DNA from: Paenibacillus polysaccharolyticus
Lineage (GTDB): Bacteria > Bacillota > Bacilli > Paenibacillales > Paenibacillaceae
Length of the DNA stretch: 64,000 nucleotides
Assembly (NCBI RefSeq): GCF_900102085.1
Contig: NZ_FMVM01000002.1
Span: forward strand, 186,001 to 250,000
Reading direction: 5' to 3'
The notes below the pieces were generated by a model that was not told the origin of the DNA, made no database searches, and saw only the letters and a list, made by a program, of their open reading frames with translations. Every line of letters starts with the position of its first letter. Positions within the stretch are counted from its first letter, which is position 1. The position numbers and the translations under genes are program-made. This document shows positions 26,040 through 33,808 of this stretch, one piece after another.

Positions 26040-27104
26040 ATGTTTAAATCCAAGCTCATTAAAGCCGCTATGTCTGTTGCCCTTTTAAGTACATTATTTG
26101 CTATACCGCCGCTTCCTTCTGCCACTGCCGCTGATGCCAGTTGTCCTAACGGTTATGTAGGTCTGACTTTTGATGACGGCCCTTCCAACAATACCAACAA
26201 TATACTTAATGCACTGAAACAGTCGGGTCTGCGCGCTACCATGTTTAATACCGGACAAAACTCGCAAAACAATCAAGCTTTGGTTCGTGCGCAGGTATCC
26301 GCCGGCATGTGGATTGCCAACCATTCCTATACGCATGCCGATATGACGAAGCTGAATACTTCTCAGATGGCATCTGAGATTACACGTACACAGCAGACCA
26401 TTCGTTCCATTACCGGTTCATCGCCTTCACTCTTCAGACCCCCCTATGGTGCTACCAACGCAACGGTGAAATCGGTCATCAGCCAGAACGGTTTGAGAGA
26501 AGTGTTGTGGAATGTCGATTCACAGGATTGGAATGGGGCGAGTGCCTCCCAGATAGTAGCTGCGGTGAATCGTATGGCAAGTGGAGATGTTATTCTGATG
26601 CATGATCAGTACCAGACAACACTTCAGGCTATTCCTCAGATTGCTCAAAATCTGAAAAACCGAGGCCTGTGTGCCGGTATGATCTCTCCATCCACCGGAC
26701 GAGCTGTTGCACCGGATGGGGCAACCAACAATCCACCCGCAACGACGGTAAGAATCGAAACAGAAAATATGACCAAGAGCGGACAGTATACTGGCAATAT
26801 CAGCTCTCCGTTCAACGGTGTTGTCTTGTATGCGAATAATGACGCCGTGCGGACGACGCATAACTTCTCAAGCGGGACGCATTCATTCGCATTGCGAGGT
26901 GCGTCGAACAATGCCAATATGGCCAGAGTGGATCTAAAGATTGGCGGGCAGACGAAAGGTACGTTTTATTTTGGAGGCAGCAGTCCCGCAGTGTATACGC
27001 TGAATAATATCAGTCATGGCACCGGAAATCAGGTGATTGAGCTGATCGTAACAGCAGATGACGGTACATGGGACGCATATCTCGATTATTTGGAAATAAG
27101 TTAG
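26040..27104 (+). CDS. Acetylxylan esterase-like CE4 deacetylase with CBM36
   Basis: A 354-aa secreted polysaccharide deacetylase. After a signal peptide ending SATA-A, the CE4 domain (about 35-225) shows TFDDGP (43-48), H95-S-Y-T-H99 (metal His), R133-P-P-Y-G, DSQDWNG, and ILMHDQ (catalytic His). The C-terminal domain (about 235-354), with YTGNISSPFNGVVLY and DDGTWDAYLDYLEI, closely resembles the calcium-dependent xylan-binding CBM36 of Paenibacillus xylanases. That makes acetylxylan a better guess than chitin. I chose the ATG at 26040 because GGAGG lies eight bases upstream; the frame is open to 25935. Confidence 0.88.
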   Translation: MFKSKLIKAAMSVALLSTLFAIPPLPSATAADASCPNGYVGLTFDDGPSNNTNNILNALKQSGLRATMFNTGQNSQNNQALVRAQVSAGMWIANHSYTHADMTKLNTSQMASEITRTQQTIRSITGSSPSLFRPPYGATNATVKSVISQNGLREVLWNVDSQDWNGASASQIVAAVNRMASGDVILMHDQYQTTLQAIPQIAQNLKNRGLCAGMISPSTGRAVAPDGATNNPPATTVRIETENMTKSGQYTGNISSPFNGVVLYANNDAVRTTHNFSSGTHSFALRGASNNANMARVDLKIGGQTKGTFYFGGSSPAVYTLNNISHGTGNQVIELIVTADDGTWDAYLDYLEIS

Positions 27105-27159
27105 TTTGTGAATCAACCCATTTAAAGCGGGGCACTTTACCGTTAATGTTAATATGAAT

Positions 27160-27215
27160 GGGCTATTTCAATGACACGCACTTGGTAGTGTGTTGTCAGC
27201 GAAATAGCCTTTTTT
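27160..27215 (+). terminator. Terminator of the CE4 gene
   Basis: GGCTATTTC (27161) pairs with GAAATAGCC (27201), with an inner GACA/TGTC and CACGCAC/GTGTG pairing, followed by six Ts. Confidence 0.85.
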
Positions 27216-27243
27216 GCGTGTTTTGCAAGCGGAGATAAAAAAG

Positions 27244-27271
27244 TGAAAACAAAATGTGACCAAATGTCGTC
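27244..27271 (+). promoter_or_regulatory. ECF-type promoter, probable autoregulation
   Basis: TGAAAAC (27244-27250) and CGTC (27268-27271) are spaced 17 bp. This matches the TGAAAC / CGTC pattern of Bacillus SigW/SigM-like factors. It lies 40 bp before the sigma gene, so the factor likely transcribes its own operon. Confidence 0.7.
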
Positions 27272-27310
27272 CGTAAGAGTGTTTAGGGTATAAAGGAGGG
27301 CACAACAACC

Positions 27311-27805
27311 ATGCAGCAAACCATATCCCAACCAAGTGATGAAGTCACGAACATCTATGATACATACGCGGATACGCTGTTCCGGATTGCAATGGTTCAC
27401 CTCGGCAGGCGGGAAGACGCGGAAGAAGCCACTCAGGATACGTTCATTAAATGGATGGAAAAAGCGCCTGCGTTCAACGATGCGGAACATCAAAAAGCAT
27501 GGTTGATCCGGGTGATTACCAATCATTGCAAATCCCTGCTCCGTAAAGGCTGGCGTAAACGGGAAGTCAAGCTGGGAACCGTGGAACCCGTCATGATGGA
27601 TAATCCTGAAGATCAGGCTTTGATTGAACTGGTGTTGTCTCTGCCCGTGAAATATAGATCGGTAGTTCATCTCTATTATTACGAAGACTATGGCATCCGG
27701 GATATTAGCCAGATTTTAGAGATTAGTGAATCAGCTGTGAAGATGAGATTACAACGGGGGAGACAACTATTAAAACTGGAGCTTGAGGGGGAGGAACAAC
27801 CATGA
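27311..27805 (+). CDS. ECF sigma-70 family factor
   Basis: A 164-aa sigma factor with region 2 (about 13-80, including DAEEATQDTFIKWMEK) and region 4 (about 105-160, including YYEDYGIRDISQILEISESAVKMRLQ, quoted in part: ISESAVKMRL as recognition helix). It directs RNA polymerase to stress-type promoters. AGGAGGG is about ten bases before the ATG. Its stop overlaps the anti-sigma gene start by four bases. An ECF-like promoter lies upstream. Confidence 0.93.
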   Translation: MQQTISQPSDEVTNIYDTYADTLFRIAMVHLGRREDAEEATQDTFIKWMEKAPAFNDAEHQKAWLIRVITNHCKSLLRKGWRKREVKLGTVEPVMMDNPEDQALIELVLSLPVKYRSVVHLYYYEDYGIRDISQILEISESAVKMRLQRGRQLLKLELEGEEQP

Positions 27806-28824
27806 ACGAACAACAATTCAAACAACGATATAAGAAAGCGGTGGATCAGATGAAACCAGATGACCAGATGAAAAAAAGAATCGAACAGAACATGAATGTC
27901 CAGCGTCAATCAACGAAACGGCCTCGTAAATCGCTGTACATCGCAGTGAGTGTTGTGGTCGCAGCAGGTATTGGGCTGGCAGCACCGACAGTTTGGCAAC
28001 AATGGGGTGGAACGACTGCACCTTCAAAAGAGACAGCGTTAAATACCGGAGAGGTTATCAAAGGCTTGATTTCCGATGGTCAGACCGTGATCAAGACTGA
28101 GAATTCAAACATAGTTCCTGTAGAGATTCCGAAGATTGAGGTGCCGAGTGGGGATAACCAGAATGTTAAGGCAGACATGCTTGGATTGGTTGTTTATCAT
28201 GGTAACGTCTACACCGAATCTGCGACAACGGTGGATGCTGCAGATGCCTTGTCGCTCCGTGGAGAGAAGCTGGGCAAAACGACTGGTGGCATCCATGAGC
28301 TAAGTGGTAAGGATGACTACAAGGATCTGGCCTCGACGATTGGTACAGCAGATATTTACACCGTGAACGGATACGATTCTGATTTTCGGATTATGTCTTA
28401 TACGGAAATAGACGGACAAGTTTACGCCCAATTGTTCGATAAAACCAATGGTATATCGATTAGCAGCGGCGCCGATCTAATTGGCAAGCTTAACATCGAG
28501 GGTCATGTGACTGCAGCGCAGTGGGAGAGCTTTGATAGCTGGAATAATGGGCTGGGGCAGCTACAGCAGCTTCCGGTAGACGAGTCACTGAACCGTTTTA
28601 TTGAAGCATTGTACAAAGCAACACCGGTTGCAACAAGTTCTGAACTGGAAGAACGTCTCTATGGCAAAGAAGATCGCAAAATAATTTATTTGACCCTGAA
28701 AGATAAAACAAAGGTTCAGCTTGTGTTGTTCGGTGAGGAAGGCATGGTGCGTTACGGTCATGTACCTGTATTTTTTGAAGTAGAGCAGGGGGCGTTTCAG
28801 CAATTATGGAACAGTCTTAAGTAA
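27802..28824 (+). CDS. Membrane anti-sigma factor-like protein
   Basis: A 340-aa protein. A charged cytoplasmic N-terminus of about 44 residues carries the likely sigma-binding helix, one transmembrane segment covers about 45-62 (SLYIAVSVVVAAGIGLAA), and a 275-residue extracytoplasmic domain follows. That topology and the ATGA overlap with the sigma gene are typical of ECF anti-sigma factors. No zinc-binding HxxxCxxC motif is seen. The outer domain is presumably the sensor; I do not recognise its family. GGGGGAGG precedes the ATG. Confidence 0.82.
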   Translation: MNEQQFKQRYKKAVDQMKPDDQMKKRIEQNMNVQRQSTKRPRKSLYIAVSVVVAAGIGLAAPTVWQQWGGTTAPSKETALNTGEVIKGLISDGQTVIKTENSNIVPVEIPKIEVPSGDNQNVKADMLGLVVYHGNVYTESATTVDAADALSLRGEKLGKTTGGIHELSGKDDYKDLASTIGTADIYTVNGYDSDFRIMSYTEIDGQVYAQLFDKTNGISISSGADLIGKLNIEGHVTAAQWESFDSWNNGLGQLQQLPVDESLNRFIEALYKATPVATSSELEERLYGKEDRKIIYLTLKDKTKVQLVLFGEEGMVRYGHVPVFFEVEQGAFQQLWNSLK

Positions 28825-28888
28825 TAAAAGAGCTGCTTGGGTGAGCAGAATGAGCTATTCAGTATGTAGAACGAGTTACAGTATAAAA

Positions 28889-28918
28889 AGAGAGCAGCCA
28901 TCTGGCTGCTCTTTTTTA
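28889..28918. terminator. Terminator of the sigma/anti-sigma operon
   Basis: AGAGCAGCCA and TGGCTGCTCT form a perfect 10-bp stem with a TC loop and a T run. It may also serve the convergent LysR gene. Confidence 0.88.
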
Positions 28919-28963
28919 TGCATATATGGTCGAATAGTCAGCAAAATGGTTCTCAATGAAGAC

Positions 28964-29827
28964 CTAGAAGGTTATACACTTCTCATGTAACAGTCTCATG
29001 AACTGCTTAAGGGCACTGCTGACATATCGATTTTCACCACGAACAAATGTGGTAGTGGTTGGTGTAAATACATCAGATAGATTGTGTAACGTGTATGCCT
29101 CAGGTTTATTGTGAACAACGCTACAGGGCATAATTGTCACAGCGATCCCGGATTCTACACAGTTAAGTAAATTTTCCATTGTACTGACTTCAATCAATTT
29201 TTTGGCCGAAAGTTCTTCTTCCGCTAAAAACTTTTCTGTAAGCTCACGATACGGGCACCCTTGGGGAAAGACAACCCACGAAAGCTGACAAAACGATTCC
29301 AGAAGCGTATCCGTTCGTTTCGAGATGATGTGAACCGTATCCTGCATCTCATATTCCACCTTTAATCCTTCCTTCACGCAGGCCCCGCTAATGAAAGCAC
29401 CATCCAGTTCAGAAGACTGAATTTTATGCCTTAGCACTTTGGGGGAGGTGGCGTTCACCAGCGAAATGGACACGTCCGGATAAGTCATCTGATACTCATT
29501 CAAAATCTCCATGAAACGACGTGAAGCGGCGGTTTCGACGATTCCGATTTTCAACGTACCCGATGGTTCCTCCGGATCGATCATCTCTTGTTGCAAATCA
29601 TGTAGCAGACCTCGAATCCGTGCCGCATAAGCAAGAAACTGCGTTCCTTTTTCCGTGGGTATCACCCCTTTGGAAGAACGGTTAAACAATTGAACCTGGT
29701 ATTCTTCCTCCAGTTTCTTGATCCGTGTTGTGACATTAGACTGGGCATAGTTTAGTTCTTTGGCTGCTTGTGAGATTTTGCCCGAGCGTCCAACGGCCAG
29801 CATAATATCAATATCAGATAGTTCCAT
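28964..29827 (-). CDS. LysR family regulator
   Basis: A 287-aa activator. The N-terminal helix-turn-helix (about 3-60, with GKISQAAKELNYAQSNVTTRI) is followed by a substrate-binding domain (about 88-280). GEREIGGCTG-like ribosome bases (GGGAGGCTGTC) precede the ATG. It diverges from the old yellow enzyme gene, its probable target, with a palindrome between them. The effector is unknown; electrophiles or quinones are plausible given the neighbours. Confidence 0.9.
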   Translation of the reverse strand: MELSDIDIMLAVGRSGKISQAAKELNYAQSNVTTRIKKLEEEYQVQLFNRSSKGVIPTEKGTQFLAYAARIRGLLHDLQQEMIDPEEPSGTLKIGIVETAASRRFMEILNEYQMTYPDVSISLVNATSPKVLRHKIQSSELDGAFISGACVKEGLKVEYEMQDTVHIISKRTDTLLESFCQLSWVVFPQGCPYRELTEKFLAEEELSAKKLIEVSTMENLLNCVESGIAVTIMPCSVVHNKPEAYTLHNLSDVFTPTTTTFVRGENRYVSSALKQFMRLLHEKCITF

Positions 29828-29895
29828 GACAGCCTCCCGAACAGAAATTTTTAAGCGGAAAAAGAACGATAGTTCTTCGTCATTTCTTTAAGTAA

Positions 29896-29919
29896 AGGTA
29901 TCACTCTGAGTGATATCCT
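29896..29919. promoter_or_regulatory. Palindrome between LysR and flavin oxidoreductase
   Basis: TATCACTCTGAGTGATA at 29899-29915 is a perfect 8-bp inverted repeat around one base, flanked by AGG and TCCT. It includes a T-N11-A type dyad as used by LysR regulators, so it is the best operator candidate for the divergent pair. Confidence 0.6.
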
Positions 29920-29996
29920 TATATATTCTAATCATTTTACGATATGTCTTATCCGTTCTACAATAACTTTAATTCAAACAGAGAAGAGGAAATGAC

Positions 29997-31052
29997 ATGT
30001 CTAAAATCAATTTAAATTTGTTTCAACCTGCAACGATCAACCAATGGAAGCTTCGCAACCGTATCGTCATGGCTCCGCTCACTAGAGGTTTTGCATCAGA
30101 TGCGGACGGAACGGTAACCGATGAAATCGCTGCTTATTACGAACAACGAGCTAGAGATGGCGTGGGTTTGATCATTACGGAAGGGATTAATCCGATGCTT
30201 TCAGGCAAAGGAACCTACGGGGTATCTGGATTATATACGGACGCACAGACCTCTTCTTGGAAAAAGGTAACGGAAGCTGTTCATCGACACGGCGGTACGA
30301 TCATCGCACAATTATGGCATGTAGGTCGCCTTTCGCATTCCGACTTAATCGGAAGGAAACCCCAGGCCCCTTCAGCCATACAAGCGGAGGGGAAGGTGCA
30401 TAAACTTCACAAGCCCTATGAATGCCCTCAAGCCATGACTCAAGGGGAGATCGAGAATGTTGTCTATCATTTTCAGATGGCTGCGCGCACTGCCGTTTTA
30501 GCGGGGTTTGACGGGATCGAGCTCCATGCAGCACACGGGTATCTGATTGACCAATTCATCAATGAGCGTACGAACAAACGAACAGATCAGTATGGTGGCG
30601 GTCTTCAGGAGAGACTTCGCTTTTTGAGAGAGATTATTGAGGCGGTGAAAAAAGAAATCAGCGTAGAACGCATAAGCATCCGGTTTTCCGAAAAAAAGGA
30701 TGACGATCCTTCTTATTCATGGGCCTCTAGAGTCGAGACTCTCCACGCCTATCTGGCGCTGTTTCGTGAAACGGGCATCACCATTCTGCACCCTTCAACC
30801 GAAAGTTATGCAAGTGTCTGGTTAGATGGACTTAACTTCCATCAGGCCATTCGGACACAATGGGAGCACATGATTATCGGAGTAGGGAATCTCAGTCTGG
30901 AGAGGGCGGAAGAGGCAATCAATGACGGTGTAATTGATCTGGCTGCTTTTGGTCGACCCTTCATTGCCAATCCGGATTTGGTACAAAGATGGACAACAGG
31001 ACTTCCGCTAACTACGTATGATGCCACAAGGCATTTATCCGTTTTGAAGTGA
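29997..31052 (+). CDS. Old yellow enzyme (NADH:flavin oxidoreductase)
   Basis: A 351-aa FMN TIM-barrel enzyme that reduces electrophilic C=C or nitro compounds with NAD(P)H. APLTRGFASDADG begins the FMN site, IAQLWHVGRLSH is the conserved Gln-x-x-His segment, ELHAAHGYLIDQF holds the substrate-binding His pair, and AFGRPFIANPDLV the phosphate-binding Arg. The APLTR form is nearer to the NemA class than to YqjM. AGAAGAGGAAATGAC precedes the ATG. Its last 18 bases overlap the convergent HxlR gene. Confidence 0.92.
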   Translation: MSKINLNLFQPATINQWKLRNRIVMAPLTRGFASDADGTVTDEIAAYYEQRARDGVGLIITEGINPMLSGKGTYGVSGLYTDAQTSSWKKVTEAVHRHGGTIIAQLWHVGRLSHSDLIGRKPQAPSAIQAEGKVHKLHKPYECPQAMTQGEIENVVYHFQMAARTAVLAGFDGIELHAAHGYLIDQFINERTNKRTDQYGGGLQERLRFLREIIEAVKKEISVERISIRFSEKKDDDPSYSWASRVETLHAYLALFRETGITILHPSTESYASVWLDGLNFHQAIRTQWEHMIIGVGNLSLERAEEAINDGVIDLAAFGRPFIANPDLVQRWTTGLPLTTYDATRHLSVLK

Positions 31053-31385
31053 ATTTGATCCTTGCTGCATATTTTTCTTACCCCATAACACCATCGATTC
31101 AATTAAAGGAACCAGTTCTTTGCCAGATAGTGTGAGTGAATATTCGACTCTTGGCGGAATTTCGTTATATTGCTCCCGATGCACGATTCCGTATTGAATC
31201 AAATCTTTCAAACAATTGGTTAACATTGTTGGTGTGATGCCCGGCAGTCTTCTTTTTAATTCGTTATATCGAATAGCGTCATCTTCACTTAGAATCGCCA
31301 GAATTGGCAGATTCCACTTGCCACCAATCACTTGAAATGCATAAGTAGCCGGACAGAGTTGCTCAAAATTAAAATCATATTTCAC
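31035..31385 (-). CDS. HxlR family redox-type regulator
   Basis: A 116-aa winged-helix regulator with FQVIGGKWNLPILAIL and LPGITPTMLTNCLKDL, both HxlR hallmarks. A Cys at residue 11 (LCPATYAF) sits where HypR and YodB in B. subtilis have their redox-active Cys; a second Cys is in the recognition region. GTG at 31385 is preceded by TTGGAGG. It diverges from the DsbA-like gene and overlaps the oxidoreductase end to end. I infer a thiol or electrophile sensor for this cluster. Confidence 0.9.
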   Translation of the reverse strand: MKYDFNFEQLCPATYAFQVIGGKWNLPILAILSEDDAIRYNELKRRLPGITPTMLTNCLKDLIQYGIVHREQYNEIPPRVEYSLTLSGKELVPLIESMVLWGKKNMQQGSNSLQNG

Positions 31386-31423
31386 ACAAAAACCTCCAAG
31401 CCAAAGTTGTTGTTCCGGTCCAT

Positions 31424-31444
31424 TAGTATACTTTTTGATACTTA
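31424..31444. promoter_or_regulatory. Candidate HxlR operator
   Basis: AGTAT (31425) and ATACT (31438) form an inverted repeat with an 8-bp spacer in the divergent region between HxlR and the DsbA-like gene. TATACT within it could be the HxlR -10. The position suits autorepression. Confidence 0.45.
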
Positions 31445-31463
31445 GTCAGAAAAAGAATCGTAC

Positions 31464-31491
31464 TTGTTCTGTAGATTGTAGATATTATAAT
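31464..31491 (+). promoter_or_regulatory. Promoter of the DsbA-like gene
   Basis: TTGTTC (31464) and a perfect TATAAT (31486) are spaced 16 bp, about 50 bp before the start codon. Confidence 0.65.
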
Positions 31492-31541
31492 CATACTAAC
31501 ACAAAGTCAATTCAATAGATAAGATCAAAAAGGATGGGATA

Positions 31542-32459
31542 ATGATGAGTAATGAATCCATGATGTGTGATTTGGAAACGGGTGTATGTGGTGTAAGTGA
31601 TGAAGAAGAAATGCAAGTGATTAATCTAAAGCAGGAAGAGAAAAAAATAACACTTTATTATGCTACAGACCCCATTTGCTCACACTGCTGGGCACTGGAA
31701 CCTGTGTTGAATCGTTTTATAGAAGAGTACGGTCATTATTTTAATGTGGAGACCAAAATGGGTGGTTTGTTAGCGAGCTGGGAAGGGTTCTCTGATGGGG
31801 CAAATGGCATTTCGAAACCTGCAGATGTGGCAGGGCATTGGAGAGAAGTAGGTGAGCACTCACGGATGCCGATTGACGGTTCCGTTTGGCTTGAGAACCC
31901 AATCCAGTCATCCTATCCGCCTTCTCGTGTGTTTAAAGTCATAGAGCGCATGTATCCTGGGAAAGAACAAGCCTTTCTAAGAGTTGCACGTGAAACCGTA
32001 TTTGCGATGAATCGAAATATTGGAGAAGATGATGTGCTGATTGAGCTTGTGAATGGGCTAGGGCTGAATGGAAAAGAAATCGTGGCCAGTGCTGCTCAGC
32101 AATCTGCACAAGACTTGTTGGAAGAAGACTTTGAGATGACTGCCCGGCTAGGCGTAAGAGGTTTCCCATCCATTATTATTGTCAACAAGGAGCAGCAAGG
32201 CATTAAAGTGGTTGGGGCTCGCCCTCTGGAAACCTACGTTCAAGCGCTACAGCAGATTCTGGGTGAAGTGCCGAAGCCGAAGAAGATTGCTACATTGTCT
32301 AACAAAATCAAAGAAGGACATCTTCTGTTCTCTAGAGAAATTGAAGTACTGTATGACGTAGAGAAGGATCGTGTGGAGTCATTTGTACAATCTGAATTAG
32401 AAGAGGGCACCTACCAAGTAAGGCATATCTTAAATGAAATGGCTGTTCAGCGGGTGTAA
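31542..32459 (+). CDS. DsbA-family thioredoxin-fold protein (FrnE/SpxH-like)
   Basis: A 305-aa cytoplasmic protein with a thioredoxin-type CSHC pair (C46, C49) in DPICSHCW, a helical insertion, and cis-Pro motif GVRGFPSIII. An extra Cys pair, C9 and C16 (CDLETGVC), lies at the N-terminus and could bind zinc. The fold resembles FrnE oxidoreductases and the ClpXP adaptor SpxH/YjbH of Bacillus; I cannot tell which role applies. AAGGATGGG precedes the ATG. It is divergent from HxlR, suggesting induction by thiol stress. Confidence 0.85.
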   Translation: MMSNESMMCDLETGVCGVSDEEEMQVINLKQEEKKITLYYATDPICSHCWALEPVLNRFIEEYGHYFNVETKMGGLLASWEGFSDGANGISKPADVAGHWREVGEHSRMPIDGSVWLENPIQSSYPPSRVFKVIERMYPGKEQAFLRVARETVFAMNRNIGEDDVLIELVNGLGLNGKEIVASAAQQSAQDLLEEDFEMTARLGVRGFPSIIIVNKEQQGIKVVGARPLETYVQALQQILGEVPKPKKIATLSNKIKEGHLLFSREIEVLYDVEKDRVESFVQSELEEGTYQVRHILNEMAVQRV

Positions 32460-32661
32460 CTGACTCAGGAAAAAGATAGAAATAGAATTAGTACATTTAT
32501 CCATGTGTTATTGCAAATTTCTCGAGGTCTGTATTCAAAAAAAGTCACATTAATACATGTGGATATGAGTTGGTCAATATATGAAGTGTATCTCTGATCT
32601 GAATCCACATCGTAAAATAAATGTATTTTATTAGTTCACTTGGTCTGGTCTGATATTGAAG

Positions 32662-32697
32662 TAAAAGCAGCTACCTTGGATGGTAGCTGCTTTTTTC
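32662..32697. terminator. Bidirectional terminator
   Basis: AAAAGCAGCTACC pairs with GGTAGCTGCTTTT around a short loop, followed by a T run. It separates the DsbA-like gene from the convergent acetyltransferase. The 200 bp before it show nothing else. Confidence 0.9.
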
Positions 32698-32728
32698 AGG
32701 TTATCTGTTTTTAAATAAATAGACCGCT

Positions 32729-33295
32729 TTAAAACAGGTTCTTGAAATATACCAGATGATCCGTCCATTCCTCATGTTCATAGATAAAACCTTTGCGAAT
32801 ACATTCAAACTCCAGACCGACACTTTCAGCCAGCTTGATGGAGGGCAGGTTATCCAGGTTGATATGTGCTTCCAAACGGTGGAATTTTAAAGACTCGGCT
32901 GCAATACGGAGGACCTGACGTACTGCTTCTTTGCCGTATCCTTTTTTCCAGTGCTGATTGTGAATCGTGTACCCAAAGCTCGCCCACTGAAAAGGTTCTC
33001 TCGCCAAGGTGGCAATATCGATCATGCCGAGGTGCGTGCCATCTTCTTTGCGGAAAACCCCAAAGACATATACTTTATCGTTAAACGCCAGTTCCTGATG
33101 TCTTGCTACCAGACGCTCGAACCATTCTAATGTACATTCGCTCATATCCATTTTTCCAGGATCGTGTCGATGCTGGGAGGGAGAACGGCTCTCGAATTCG
33201 TGAAGCCAGTTCTCGTAATCTTTATCTTGTAGTGGGCGGATCACCAGTCTTTCGGTTTCTGACATATAATCGAATTTATTTTTAATATTACTCAA
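32729..33295 (-). CDS. GNAT acetyltransferase (RimJ/RimL-like)
   Basis: A 188-aa acetyltransferase of the GNAT_3 type. ERLVIRPLQDKDYENW is the usual opening, HLGMIDIAT the central strand, and HWKKGYGKEAVRQVLRIA contains the acetyl-CoA pyrophosphate loop (GYGKEA). RLEAHINLDNLPSIKLAESVG is typical of RimJ/RimL relatives (quoted in part as NLPSIKLAESVG). A TTG start at 33295 follows AAGGAGATG. The substrate is unknown; protein N-termini or small amines are possible. Confidence 0.88.
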   Translation of the reverse strand: MSNIKNKFDYMSETERLVIRPLQDKDYENWLHEFESRSPSQHRHDPGKMDMSECTLEWFERLVARHQELAFNDKVYVFGVFRKEDGTHLGMIDIATLAREPFQWASFGYTIHNQHWKKGYGKEAVRQVLRIAAESLKFHRLEAHINLDNLPSIKLAESVGLEFECIRKGFIYEHEEWTDHLVYFKNLF

Positions 33296-33511
33296 TAGAA
33301 CATCTCCTTACGCTATGTATCGTTATTAATCGTTATGAATTGCATGTCTCTCTGTCGGAGGACAGAAGTAACTCTAGTGTAACACAGATCATTTCTAATA
33401 TTGGTTGGATAATCTCTCAAGGGTTCAAACTCAATCAATGAGCAATCAGCTAATATCATTAACACGGCATATCACGGCTAAGCTAGATAATGCAATAGCC
33501 CTAAAGGGTGA

Positions 33512-33529
33512 TTGTGCCTATTTTCACGA
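33512..33529. promoter_or_regulatory. Candidate Rex (redox repressor) site
   Basis: TTGTGCCTATTTTCACGA fits TTGTG-N8-CACAA except for one base in the right arm. Rex senses NADH/NAD and represses cydABCD in B. subtilis. The site is about 60 bp before the predicted cyd promoter. Confidence 0.55.
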
Positions 33530-33587
33530 AGTTGTCAGAAAGAGTTGAGCCTTTCTTGAACGTTTAACAACGAAGACGTATCAGCGA

Positions 33588-33615
33588 TTGAATTGCTTAA
33601 AATTAAGGATATAAT
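33588..33615 (+). promoter_or_regulatory. Promoter of cydABCD
   Basis: TTGAAT (33588) and TATAAT (33610) are spaced 16 bp. The start would be near 33622, giving an untranslated leader of about 187 nt. The leader has a small ATCCAA/TTGGAT hairpin and no terminator. Confidence 0.65.
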
Positions 33616-33808
33616 AATTTTGATTAATAGGTTTAAACCAATGATTAAGACGCTGTGTGATCAGAGAAGAAGAGACATCCAACCTTGGATAGCGTTCAAG
33701 TGTTATAGGATTAAATGCACGGGACATGTGGCAACCTATCCTTGTATTTTGGTTTGTGATTTTTTTCTCATAATGAATCGAATGGAATTTGAGAGGAGGC
33801 AATACAAA

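Noticed and set aside
33593..33808. Longer cydA start
   Set aside because: The stretch contains the likely promoter -10; GAGAGGAGG precedes the ATG at 33809.
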